Below, in pieces: positions 1-7,568 of a stretch of DNA of 47,316 nt. The notes under the pieces were generated by a model. That model was not told where the DNA came from. It worked only from the letters and a program-made list of their open reading frames with translations, and searched no databases. Source of the stretch: Candidatus Aenigmatarchaeota archaeon (GTDB lineage: Archaea; Aenigmatarchaeota; Aenigmatarchaeia; CG10238-14; SCSR01); assembly GCA_016213525.1 (NCBI GenBank), contig JACRAE010000004.1, forward strand, positions 77,269 through 124,584. The letters are read 5' to 3'. The translations under genes were made by a program, and so were the position numbers. Numbering within the stretch: position 1 is the stretch's first letter; each line of letters begins with the position of its first letter.

Positions 1-1
1 C

Positions 2-1729
2 GCCATGATATTCGCTCCAAATTACTTAGATTTCGGTTTTGTCAGGGTGTCCGATGTTCACCCAGACTCCAAATGTGATATAAAAGAAGGTAGTCAGGTC
101 AGCGGAATCTTCGGTTTCGTAATGGACGACGTTGATTCTTTCGAAAGGGCGATTGAGAACGTCAGGGGCGGAGACTATGTAACCATGGTGGTGGACTCCA
201 AGCCCTTCGGGTGCGAGGCGGCTGGAGACGGCTACCTGGGGTTCGATGTCCGGGAGGAGAAGATCAAGACCCTGCAGTTCGGCATAGACGTCGAGGGTGG
301 CACCCGCGTCTTACTGAAGCCTGCGGAGCCTGTGAGCAAGCAGCAGATGGCGGAGACGATTAAGACGCTGGAGAACAGAATCAACTTCTACGGGCTCAGG
401 GAAGTCAAAATTAACACGCTGGGAAGCGACGTCATACAAATTGAGATGGCGGGCGCCACCGGAGACGAAATAAGGGAATTTTTGGCGAAGCAGGGGAGGT
501 TCGCTGCCAAGCTCACCTACGTTGTGAGGTTCTCGGATGGCGAGGCGAGCTTCAAGATATTGAACAAGACCTACATCTTAGGGATGGATGGAGACGAGCT
601 GACGTTCGATGGAAGGACATACAAGACCAACGACACTTTGATTATCGGCAATGAAACTTTCCAGCTCGTAGCGATGGACAACAGGACCGCGCTCTTCTAC
701 GTGGACGTGTTCACAGGCGACGACATAACTAACGTTTTGACCGACTCCCAGAACAGCGGGATAAGAGCCGTCGGGGATGGCTACTATGAGTTCAGCTTCG
801 GAATACAGGTCAGCAAGAGCGGGGCCGACAGGTTTGCAAAGCTGACGAGGGGGCAGCCCGTGACGAGGGTGAGCGGGGCCGACAGGTACATAGAATCTAG
901 GATGTTATTGTTCCTGGACGAGAAGCAGATAACGGACCTCGGTATAGGCTCCTCCATAGCCGGACAGTCTGTGACCAGGGCCGTCATAACCGGCAATGAG
1001 ATTGGGTTCGAGGCTGCCAGCAAGGAGAAACTCAGGCTAGAATCTACCCTGAGATCGGGCAAGCTTCCTGTCAGGCTCGACATAGAGAAGGTGGACACTA
1101 TAACCCAGACGGCCGGCAGGGACCTCATAAACTCCACGATATTCGTCGCCCTCGCCAGCATAGTGGCTGTCGGTATCGTTGTCGCCTACAGGTACAGGGA
1201 CTACAAGATTGTGCTACCCATGATACTGATTAGCCTGAGCGAGATTGTCATAGTTGTTGGGATGGCGACATCCCAGACCCTGGCGGCCGCCGTGATTGTA
1301 GTCGCAGTTGTCATCGGAATCTGGAAGAGGGAAGTTGTGGGGATGGTCGGGTGGGTGACCCTCATAGTGATGTTGATGGTGGCGTCGACCGTGGCGATTT
1401 CTGCCTGGACGATAGACATACCCGTCATAGCGGGTCTGATAGCCATTTTGGGCACAGGTGTCAATCAGATGATAATAATGACGGACCAGCTCTTCAAAGA
1501 GAAGGGCAAGACCCTCCTCGACAGGCACAAGTCCGCCATGAACATAATATGGAGTTCGGCTGCCATCGTCGTGTTTGCAATGATTCCGCTCATACTTGGT
1601 GGTGTCGGGGCGCTGAAGGGATTCGCCATAGCTACCATAGTCGGAGTCCTGGTAGGCATACTGGTGACCAGGCCGGCCTACGCCGCCATAATCGAGAGGG
1701 CCAAGAGGGTCAGCTTAGAAAACGTTTGA
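2..1729 (+). CDS. secD: Protein-export membrane protein SecD, 5' end outside window
   Basis: SecD works with SecF and the SecYEG channel, using the proton gradient to help pull exported proteins across the membrane. The reading frame is open to the left edge; the first visible Met is codon 5-7. The expected first membrane helix is not seen, so the true start is probably upstream. Residues are numbered from that Met. Residues about 10-75 look like a PDZ-like fold (inference). The family signature FGIDVEGGTRV is at about 92-102, followed by the exoplasmic P1 domain, which ends near 370. About seven hydrophobic stretches follow at 374-398, 401-422, 426-440, 444-466, 470-492, 512-533 and 539-563. 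The usual five are exceeded by an apparent hairpin at 426-466. The TM4 motif reads GTGVNQ, where archaeal SecD usually has GTGVD. SecF is presumably upstream. The stop lies one base from the convergent polB stop. Confidence 0.9.
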   Translation, partial: AMIFAPNYLDFGFVRVSDVHPDSKCDIKEGSQVSGIFGFVMDDVDSFERAIENVRGGDYVTMVVDSKPFGCEAAGDGYLGFDVREEKIKTLQFGIDVEGGTRVLLKPAEPVSKQQMAETIKTLENRINFYGLREVKINTLGSDVIQIEMAGATGDEIREFLAKQGRFAAKLTYVVRFSDGEASFKILNKTYILGMDGDELTFDGRTYKTNDTLIIGNETFQLVAMDNRTALFYVDVFTGDDITNVLTDSQNSGIRAVGDGYYEFSFGIQVSKSGADRFAKLTRGQPVTRVSGADRYIESRMLLFLDEKQITDLGIGSSIAGQSVTRAVITGNEIGFEAASKEKLRLESTLRSGKLPVRLDIEKVDTITQTAGRDLINSTIFVALASIVAVGIVVAYRYRDYKIVLPMILISLSEIVIVVGMATSQTLAAAVIVVAVVIGIWKREVVGMVGWVTLIVMLMVASTVAISAWTIDIPVIAGLIAILGTGVNQMIIMTDQLFKEKGKTLLDRHKSAMNIIWSSAAIVVFAMIPLILGGVGALKGFAIATIVGVLVGILVTRPAYAAIIERAKRVSLENV

Positions 1730-1730
1730 T

Positions 1731-4442
1731 TTAGAAATTTGCCGTCTTAGACCTGTCGTCGCCTGAGAAGAACGACAGGTGACCGCCACACGAATCGCAC
1801 CTCCCGATTATCGGAGGCCTCCTATAACTCTGGCTGCATTTGTCGCACATCACGCCCTCGAACGACCCGAGCGCTTTCTTCTCGACCTTCTGGACGTTCT
1901 TCATGGCCTCCATTATGGTTAGCATCTTGCCGGCTCCGAGGACCTCCGATTTCGATATTCCTATGGCCTCGAACACCCTCTCCAGTGGGGGAAGTATTTG
2001 GTTCTCTATGTAGTACTTGGAGTCCACCCTGAGATTGTTGGCCTTCACAAAATCAGGGTCCTCCGCCCTCATCGACATCATTTGTGTCCCATGGACTATG
2101 ACATATCCTATCCTGTCCCCTATTCCGGGGGCGGTCGACGGGTCCCTCTTTCTCATTTTCTTCATCACTTCTATGTGAGGCTGTACCCCCTTGTACTCCT
2201 TCAGGGACTTGGATATGGATTTTGTGACCACGAGCTTCTCGACCGGTATCTCGTTCTTCCCTAGGGCTATGATTATTTCCTTGATGTAAGCCAGCGCCTT
2301 CTTCGGGTTCTTCTCCCTTAATATGATGTTCAAAGTATTGTTCAACGTCTCGCCGGTGAGGTCGCACCAGTCCCTCCTAACGGTCTCTATCCCCTTCATC
2401 ACGGTCTTCTCCTCCCACTCGTCCCCCCTCGGCTCCATGCTGATGCCGGCGTACCTCTTCTTGGACAGAATCAGGAGGGACGTGAAGACGTTCTCTATCT
2501 TTATCTCGACGAGTCCCTCGAGCGACTTGTTTATCTCCTTCTCCAACTCCGTTCCCAGGACGTATGCGCCCGGAGCGTCCCCTGCGTTCACCTCGACCAT
2601 TATGGAATCCGTGTCGCCATAGATCACCCTCATGTCCTTGTGCTTCGACACGCTGGCGCTGGTCCTCTCTATCAGCATCCTGCCGCATGCGGTTACCGCG
2701 GTCGCCACCGCAAGCGAATATATCCTGGCCCTGACGTAGCCCGTGTAGCCGTAGAATGAGTTGGTCATGTACTTCACCGCTATCTGCTTCGACTCGAATA
2801 TCTTCCTCAGCCTCTCGTCCTTCGTGTTCTTAGCCTCCCGCCTAAGCCTGTCCCTCTCGGATATCAGGTGCTGTACTATCTGCGGGACTATTCCTATTTT
2901 CGTGGACTTTGATACGAACTTCGCCCCCATGGGAGTCTCAATCACTTCGCCCTTGTAGCCGGATTCGCTGGCAACAAATGTTGTGGGGCATATGTTGAAT
3001 GAGATGAATATCGTCGGATACATCGACTTGAAGTCCAGGTACACGACGGGCTTCGTGTGGAGCCCCGCTATCGGCTCCAGAACCAGGGCGCCCTTGAAAC
3101 CCAGCGCGTCCCTCTCGTTCATCCTCTTCTCCATCTCGTTCGAGCTCGGCTTCAGCGGCAGCAGGTAGTTCCTCTTGTTGAACTCCCTCAGGAGTATGTT
3201 CTCTACCCTCGTCGCCTCCCCGCCGTCGAGCACGTCCTGCATCAGCACCCCGGACACTTTAGATATCTCGAAGAACTTGTCGAGGAGGTTCTTCTCCAGC
3301 AAAAGCCTGAGAGCGAGCTCCGCGTCCTTCCTCGCGTACTCGGCGAGGCGTATCACGTCGTCCTGAGAGCCGTTCCACAAAATCGGTATCTCTTTGTGAG
3401 AAACGTCATCCTTCGTGTCGTTCAGGAGAGCCTTCGAGACGTCTCCCAGTCCGTACCTTTTCAGCTTTGGGAAGCCCTTGTCGGCCAGCTGGGTCTTCAC
3501 CTGCATCTCCTTGATCAGCTCGTAGTCATCCGCTATCAGCCTCCCGACCATGGAGTTCCTGGTCTTGCCCGCGAACTCCCTGGACACCATGGACTTGCTC
3601 GTGCACCTGCCTATCGTCCGAGGGAGGCCGTTTATGATGAGCCTCTCCATTATGTAGGGCATGTCGAAGTTGTTCAGGTTGTACCCGGTGATTATGTCTG
3701 GATTGTAAGAATCTACAGTCTTGAGGAACTCTTGAAGCATCTCCGCCTCGTTAATGAATGAGTGCACGCCTTCCGCCTGCTTCGTCGGCTTCGCCACGAG
3801 CACCGTCGTGTTCTTCCCGGCATGGTCTGGTAGGAAGGCGAAGCTTATCATAATTATAGGGTCCTTCTTGGCGTCGGGCAGGCCCTCCGGCGTCGATATC
3901 TCTATGTCGACGGCCATGACCTTCAGATTGGAAGGTCTCTCTTCGGCGGGCTCCATGCTCACGAGCTCGACCGTGCGGTCTGACTTCACTATACTCGTGC
4001 TGACCGGGTTCCCGGTTACCTTGTACCACCTCATGCCGTGCAGGTCCTTGTCCGCCATGTACCTGTACTTGAAAAGTATGTCTGCCTCGAATATTTTTTT
4101 GGCAAGTCCCTCCTTCCATATCTCGTCCCTCATGTCCTTCACCTTGGACGGGTCCTTCCCGACAATCTTCAGCAGCTTCGTTGGGCTCTCGCTGTAGCCG
4201 AACGGCAGGAACCTTTCCACTTCCTCTATGGAGGCCACTTGGTCCTGGAACCTCTTGTTCAGGAACTCCCTCAGGGCCGCCTCCTCACCATGCATCGGGA
4301 GGACGTAGTAGTACGGGTCGAACCCCTTCACGAGGACGCAGGCCGTCTTCCTGTCGTCGCACCGGCCGAATATCCTGATGACCGGCCTGTTCTCGAGCAT
4401 GATGTAGTCTATGTCCATTATCTGCATGTGGAACTCGGACAT
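1731..4442 (-). CDS. polB: Family B DNA-directed DNA polymerase
   Basis: This is a replicative or repair DNA polymerase with 3'-5' proofreading. The 903 residues contain Exo I as VDIEIST near residue 176, Exo II around YNLNNFDMPY, motif A as DFKSMYPTIF near 470, motif B as KYMTNSFYGYTGY, and motif C as YGDTDSIM near 605. Polymerase and exonuclease carboxylates therefore look intact. There is no intein in motifs A, B or C. The protein is longer than the roughly 780 residues of Thermococcus PolB and ends in a zinc module with C866, C869, C882 and C885 around an YRRPP sequence. The ATG at 4442 is chosen because a TATA box lies 27 bases upstream; Met6 and Met9 are alternatives. It lies downstream of the DP1 gene on the same strand but has its own promoter, so this organism has both PolB and PolD. 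Confidence 0.96.
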   Translation of the reverse strand: MSEFHMQIMDIDYIMLENRPVIRIFGRCDDRKTACVLVKGFDPYYYVLPMHGEEAALREFLNKRFQDQVASIEEVERFLPFGYSESPTKLLKIVGKDPSKVKDMRDEIWKEGLAKKIFEADILFKYRYMADKDLHGMRWYKVTGNPVSTSIVKSDRTVELVSMEPAEERPSNLKVMAVDIEISTPEGLPDAKKDPIIMISFAFLPDHAGKNTTVLVAKPTKQAEGVHSFINEAEMLQEFLKTVDSYNPDIITGYNLNNFDMPYIMERLIINGLPRTIGRCTSKSMVSREFAGKTRNSMVGRLIADDYELIKEMQVKTQLADKGFPKLKRYGLGDVSKALLNDTKDDVSHKEIPILWNGSQDDVIRLAEYARKDAELALRLLLEKNLLDKFFEISKVSGVLMQDVLDGGEATRVENILLREFNKRNYLLPLKPSSNEMEKRMNERDALGFKGALVLEPIAGLHTKPVVYLDFKSMYPTIFISFNICPTTFVASESGYKGEVIETPMGAKFVSKSTKIGIVPQIVQHLISERDRLRREAKNTKDERLRKIFESKQIAVKYMTNSFYGYTGYVRARIYSLAVATAVTACGRMLIERTSASVSKHKDMRVIYGDTDSIMVEVNAGDAPGAYVLGTELEKEINKSLEGLVEIKIENVFTSLLILSKKRYAGISMEPRGDEWEEKTVMKGIETVRRDWCDLTGETLNNTLNIILREKNPKKALAYIKEIIIALGKNEIPVEKLVVTKSISKSLKEYKGVQPHIEVMKKMRKRDPSTAPGIGDRIGYVIVHGTQMMSMRAEDPDFVKANNLRVDSKYYIENQILPPLERVFEAIGISKSEVLGAGKMLTIMEAMKNVQKVEKKALGSFEGVMCDKCSQSYRRPPIIGRCDSCGGHLSFFSGDDRSKTANF

Positions 4443-4466
4443 GGTGAGAAGTAAGCCGACTAATTA

Positions 4467-4473
4467 CTTATAG
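4467..4473 (-). promoter_or_regulatory. TATA box of polB
   Basis: CTATAAG on the minus strand, preceded by GGGAAA as a possible BRE, is centred 27 bases before the polB ATG. No Shine-Dalgarno lies in between, so a leaderless transcript is expected. Confidence 0.6.
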
Positions 4474-4496
4474 TTTCCCGCTGTTTCGGCCGCCGT

Positions 4497-5675
4497 TCAG
4501 CTGAAGTCTATCTTCGTGGTCTCCCTCGTCCTCAAGTTGACGGACCAGAACACCGGCTCGCCGACGAAGCTGCCCAGGGAGATTATGGTGGTCCCTTTGT
4601 AGTTTGTCGTCCTCGGCTCGTGGAAATGGCCGACGACCGCTATGTCCGGCACCTGGTCCAGAAAGAGCTTCTCGTCGTCTAGGCCGGATTTCTGGTCGAA
4701 GGTGGGTGAAAGGTGCCTCTTTTTCAGTATCTGGAGGAGTGTGTTCTCGGCGGACGCCTTGAACTTCTCCTTGTACCTCTGGAACATGGAGCCGTGCGAC
4801 AGGAAAATCTTGACGCCGGCTATCTCGATCATTATCGGGTCCGGGAGCTGTGCTTCCTTCTCCTCCTCCAAGTGCCCGCGCAGCACCATCACCTTGAAGT
4901 TCGCGGGGAAGACGTCCAAGAACCTTTTCACGTCGTCCTCGTTAGACGATATGTCTCCAAGCACGAAGACCATCACGTCCTCCTTGACCTTCTTGAGGTA
5001 CTCTCCGAACTTCTCGAAGTTGTACTGCATGAAGGCCCCGTCGTCCATGTGTATGTCGGATACGAACATGCAGGTCACGTCCTTGTCGGCCGCCGGCGCT
5101 CTGACCTGCAGGGGTATGTCGGGGTACACTATCCTGATTGCCTTGTTCTCGGAGAAGTTCTCGTTGTCGCAGACGATTCCTATCACCTCGTCCTCCACAA
5201 GGTAGCCGAACTCCCCCTCAAGCGAGTCCGAGACGAAGACCGTAGTCGAACCGGTCGGATCCTCCACCACCAGGCTCCTGTCGCCGGGACTGACCTCCCT
5301 CACCATCGCGATGATCGAAAATGCCTTGTTCTCGGGCCTTATCCTGTTGATTGAAAGGAGGTTGACAAGGTCTGATTTTTTTGACAAAATCTCGGACATC
5401 TTGTCGTACCTCCTCGCAAATGAGTCGGCCATCTCCCCTGAGCTGACGTCCCTCTTTTTCCTCAGATAGCTCTTGACGACCTTGACCTTGGGGCTCATGC
5501 CTGAAAATATCTGATCGACCGTCTGCCTGTTGACGAAAGGCTTCTCCAGCTTCCCCGCGGCGAGCACCAGGAACTCTTGCACCATGTCCGGATTCTCTTC
5601 GAAGTACTGGAGCGCGTCCATGCCGAGCTGGTATCCCGCGGAGATGAAGCTCCTCACTATCTCGTTCCTGTCCAT
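4497..5675 (-). CDS. polB2/dp1: DNA polymerase D small subunit DP1 (exonuclease-type subunit)
   Basis: DP1 is the calcineurin-like phosphoesterase subunit of archaeal PolD and normally supplies proofreading beside the DP2 polymerase subunit. The 392-residue protein has an N-terminal helical region, an OB-fold-like section around residues 110-180 and the phosphoesterase core from about 200. Motifs seen are DIHMDD near 207, GDIS near 238, SHGS near 292 and GHFHEP near 348. The DP1-typical KKRHLSP also occurs at about 314. Motif III is not the usual GNHD: it reads RGHLEE near 265, so a metal-binding Asn is missing. The long low-complexity linker of euryarchaeal DP1 is short here. TATATA is centred 26 bases before the ATG. 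DP2 is not in this window. The symbol is a family label. Confidence 0.9.
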   Translation of the reverse strand: MDRNEIVRSFISAGYQLGMDALQYFEENPDMVQEFLVLAAGKLEKPFVNRQTVDQIFSGMSPKVKVVKSYLRKKRDVSSGEMADSFARRYDKMSEILSKKSDLVNLLSINRIRPENKAFSIIAMVREVSPGDRSLVVEDPTGSTTVFVSDSLEGEFGYLVEDEVIGIVCDNENFSENKAIRIVYPDIPLQVRAPAADKDVTCMFVSDIHMDDGAFMQYNFEKFGEYLKKVKEDVMVFVLGDISSNEDDVKRFLDVFPANFKVMVLRGHLEEEKEAQLPDPIMIEIAGVKIFLSHGSMFQRYKEKFKASAENTLLQILKKRHLSPTFDQKSGLDDEKLFLDQVPDIAVVGHFHEPRTTNYKGTTIISLGSFVGEPVFWSVNLRTRETTKIDFS

Positions 5676-5697
5676 AGCTTGAGGATTGTCGCCGGTC

Positions 5698-5703
5698 TAT
5701 ATA
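5698..5703 (-). promoter_or_regulatory. TATA box of the DP1 gene
   Basis: TATATA is centred about 26 bases before the ATG at 5675, with no ribosome binding site between. This is the leaderless pattern used across the window. Confidence 0.6.
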
Positions 5704-5744
5704 CGGTTTTTGTCGTTCCTGACGTCAGGATTGGAGTCGCGCCG

Positions 5745-6005
5745 CTATTTCTTCAGCACGTAGACCGTGAGGCCGGTCCTGTCCTCTATCTTCGAATGGG
5801 GGAGCTCTATCGCCTGTATCTTTTCCGTCTGGATGAGCTCGTTGAGGTACTTCTGGACCGTGTTCCAGCTGACCTGTTTGTTGACCTCCTTTGAGATAAC
5901 TCTGGTTAGGGTTGATGTGGTCATTGGTGTCTGGGAGCCTGTGAGGACGCTCATCAAATTTGACTGGATGGTCTCCCTAACGTTGGGACGTCCGCGTTTC
6001 ATCAT
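5745..6005 (-). CDS. Small winged-helix-like DNA-binding protein
   Basis: This 86-residue protein is not assigned to a named family. It begins with basic residues (KRGRP, AT-hook-like) and then shows a helix-turn-helix pattern: STLTRVISKEVNKQ followed by VSWNTVQKYLNELI as the likely recognition helix, and a C-terminal beta hairpin ending YVLKK as the wing. The VSWNT start of the recognition helix is shared with the divergent protein at 6358-6621, so the two are probably paralogues. The start is ATG 6005 or the adjacent ATG 6002; TTTAAA at 6028-6033 is at the right distance for either. A transcription regulator is likely; the target is unknown. Confidence 0.7.
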   Translation of the reverse strand: MMKRGRPNVRETIQSNLMSVLTGSQTPMTTSTLTRVISKEVNKQVSWNTVQKYLNELIQTEKIQAIELPHSKIEDRTGLTVYVLKK

Positions 6006-6276
6006 AACGATACATCCACATCTGGGGTTTAAATCTTTTTTGCAAAGGTTCTAAGAGATCCAACTACTATCTATGAACGTTTTTACCGTTGTGGAGAAAG
6101 GCAGCGTGCGCCGAAAATCTTGAACGAAAACGTCCGTAAAAACCATGTTTTTTGGTGAAAAATAAAATTTGTTTTTATCACACCGTTATTATATTATATA
6201 TTCTCTTTTAGAAGAAGAAAGAAGAAGAAGAAGAACAAAACCGACGCACGCTTATCAGAACTTTGATCTAAGATAT

Positions 6277-6321
6277 CATTTTAAGTCATTATGTGATTGG
6301 AAAGAGCATTCTAAGTCATAA
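6277..6321 (+). promoter_or_regulatory. Pair of operator-like direct repeats, 30 bases apart
   Basis: CATTTTAAGTCATTA at 6277-6291 and CATTCTAAGTCATAA at 6307-6321 match at 13 of 15 positions. They sit exactly 30 bases apart, close to three helical turns, just before the TATA box at 6327-6334. Binding by one of the flanking winged-helix proteins is a reasonable inference. Confidence 0.5.
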
Positions 6322-6326
6322 AAAGA

Positions 6327-6334
6327 CATAAATA
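6327..6334 (+). promoter_or_regulatory. TATA box of the winged-helix gene at 6358
   Basis: CATAAATA is centred 27 bases before the ATG at 6358, and the operator-like repeats end only 6 bases before it. Confidence 0.55.
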
Positions 6335-6357
6335 CCATAGTCACCTATTCATTCAAC

Positions 6358-6621
6358 ATGCCAAGGATAGTAATCCAGCCCTACACGATAAACATGGCGG
6401 TCAAGCTACTACAAGAGTCCCAATTCCCCCTCACCATAGAACAATGGAGGAAGCACCTCTCAAAGAAAATCTACCCGGAGATGACGGAGGAAGATATAGC
6501 CAAGAAGAAGGGGGTCAGCTGGAACACGATGAGGGCCATAGCGGTGCAGTTGATTAACAATAGGATAATCGAACCGGTCCATACGGGCAAGATGGTCCTC
6601 TATAGGATAAGGCCGGTTTAA
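6358..6621 (+). CDS. Small winged-helix-like DNA-binding protein
   Basis: This 87-residue protein has no family I can name. The middle carries a helix-turn-helix pattern with an expanded first turn (EEDIAKKKG, then VSWNTMRAIAVQLINNRII) and a C-terminal strand pair ending in MVLYRIRPV, consistent with a winged helix. It shares the VSWNT motif and overall layout with the divergent protein at 5745-6005. The ATG is supported by the TATA box 27 bases upstream. Two 15-base repeats immediately before the promoter suggest autoregulation or regulation by its divergent neighbour. It converges on the gene at 6655 with a 33-base gap. Confidence 0.7.
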   Translation: MPRIVIQPYTINMAVKLLQESQFPLTIEQWRKHLSKKIYPEMTEEDIAKKKGVSWNTMRAIAVQLINNRIIEPVHTGKMVLYRIRPV

Positions 6622-6654
6622 TTTTTAATGAGCGGAAGTTTCACAGAAAACCAG

Positions 6655-7047
6655 TCAGATGTGAGTCAGACCGTGGTTCATCATGAACCTCTTGATCACG
6701 GCCCTCGCGGACTGCTCGAGCCCCTTGACGGGATGGTAGCTGGCCGGATTGGACCTCTCGACCTTCTCAAGCAGTCCGATAGAGACGAGGAAGTCGACCC
6801 TCTTTCTGAGCGCCTCCATACCTATCGGTATCCTGTGCACGTTCTTCATGTCCATGTAGAGAAGCGAAAAGACGTGGGGTTGGGTGTCGTTGGGGAAAGC
6901 AAGGCCGGTGGCGTAGAATTTTCGCAAAATTTGGATGTTGATGAAGTCGAGCGTTTCCGCATAGTTCAAAATTTTATCTACAATCCGCTGGTTCGAATCC
7001 AACATCGCCCTTTGCTCGTTTGTTTTTGAAAAGCTGAGTTCGGACAT
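6655..7047 (-). CDS. Winged-helix-like protein of unknown target
   Basis: This 130-residue protein is not recognised at family level. The first 75 residues are predicted helical. Residues about 78-115 (MEALRKRVDFLVSIGLLEKV followed by SYHPVKGLEQSARAVIKRF) read like the second half of a winged helix, with the phrase 'LVSIGLLEKVERSNPASYHPV' typical in shape of regulator wings. It is the third putative DNA-binding protein in a row in this AT-richer patch. A TATA-like TTTTTATACC lies at 7077-7086, about 35 bases before the start, so a short leader is possible. Its role is unknown. Confidence 0.6.
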   Translation of the reverse strand: MSELSFSKTNEQRAMLDSNQRIVDKILNYAETLDFINIQILRKFYATGLAFPNDTQPHVFSLLYMDMKNVHRIPIGMEALRKRVDFLVSIGLLEKVERSNPASYHPVKGLEQSARAVIKRFMMNHGLTHI

Positions 7048-7097
7048 GGTTATCGGGAATAAGATATTGTCTTGGTGGTATAAAAACCGTTTCTATG

Positions 7098-7535
7098 TTA
7101 CACAGACTGCTTTGATGAACTGGCATACACACTGTTCCCACTCAATCCCCTCGGCTTCTTTCTTCCGTCGGGTTGGATGTAGCGTACGGAATTTTGCTTG
7201 ATTTGCTCCAGGATCTTCACTGGCGACTTGTCATCCACGTAGAATCTTGTGAAGAACGGGCCGAGGTCGAAGGGCGTGGTATTTTTGTGGTCTTTGTTGA
7301 TTTTTAGGAACATTTCCGCAGCGTTCATTTTGGTCTTGAGCCTTATGGTGCTGTAAATCACTTTGTCAACCGGATCCTCCAGGAAAAAACTCTCATATTC
7401 CTCCTTGAATCTTCCGTCCTTGGAGGAAAAGATACGCCCGACGTCGTAAATCAGGCCGTTCGGGACCTCCTTGCTGACATACGGCTTGACGGTCACGTCA
7501 AAAGTCCTCATTCTGCGGTCGACGTACGGTTCCAT
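7098..7535 (-). CDS. Hypothetical protein, no recognised family
   Basis: This 145-residue soluble protein has no signal peptide, membrane segment or motif I can name. The N-terminal 110 residues look like a mixed alpha/beta domain (strands around TFDVTVKPYV, LIYDVGRIF and KVIYSTIRLK). The last 30 residues are basic and Ser-rich (GRKKPRG, then SGNSVYASSSKQSV) and probably disordered. The ATG at 7535 is supported by TTAAATAT at 7558-7565, centred 26 bases upstream. It stands alone between the winged-helix gene and the phosphoesterase gene. It may belong to the same accessory patch as the three small regulators. Confidence 0.6.
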   Translation of the reverse strand: MEPYVDRRMRTFDVTVKPYVSKEVPNGLIYDVGRIFSSKDGRFKEEYESFFLEDPVDKVIYSTIRLKTKMNAAEMFLKINKDHKNTTPFDLGPFFTRFYVDDKSPVKILEQIKQNSVRYIQPDGRKKPRGLSGNSVYASSSKQSV

Positions 7536-7568
7536 ATTCCTAAGGAAGGGCTGATGGTTAAATATTGA

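Larger units (their letters stand above)
6006..6357. other. 352-base AT-rich intergenic region between divergent winged-helix genes
   Basis: No gene is seen. From left to right it holds the promoter of the left gene at 6027-6034, an 8-base inverted repeat (GTTTTTAC at 6079-6086 and GTAAAAAC at 6136-6143), a TATTATATTATATATT-type stretch at about 6187-6201, and a pure-purine GAA-type tract at 6211-6235. Two near-identical 15-mers at 6277 and 6307 follow, then the promoter of the right gene. It is clearly richer in A and T than its surroundings. It could be a two-way regulatory region. An origin is possible, but no origin recognition boxes or orc1/cdc6 are visible. Confidence 0.6.

Noticed and set aside
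2600..3040. Intein in PolB
   Set aside because: Motifs A, B and C are contiguous and no splicing motifs are seen.
6211..6235. Coding microsatellite (GAA)n
   Set aside because: No start codon or frame is associated with it; it is preceded by a stop and lies between promoters.
6006..6357. Replication origin
   Set aside because: It has AT-rich and purine elements but no origin recognition box pairs and no orc1/cdc6 in the window, so it is kept only as a low-interest observation.
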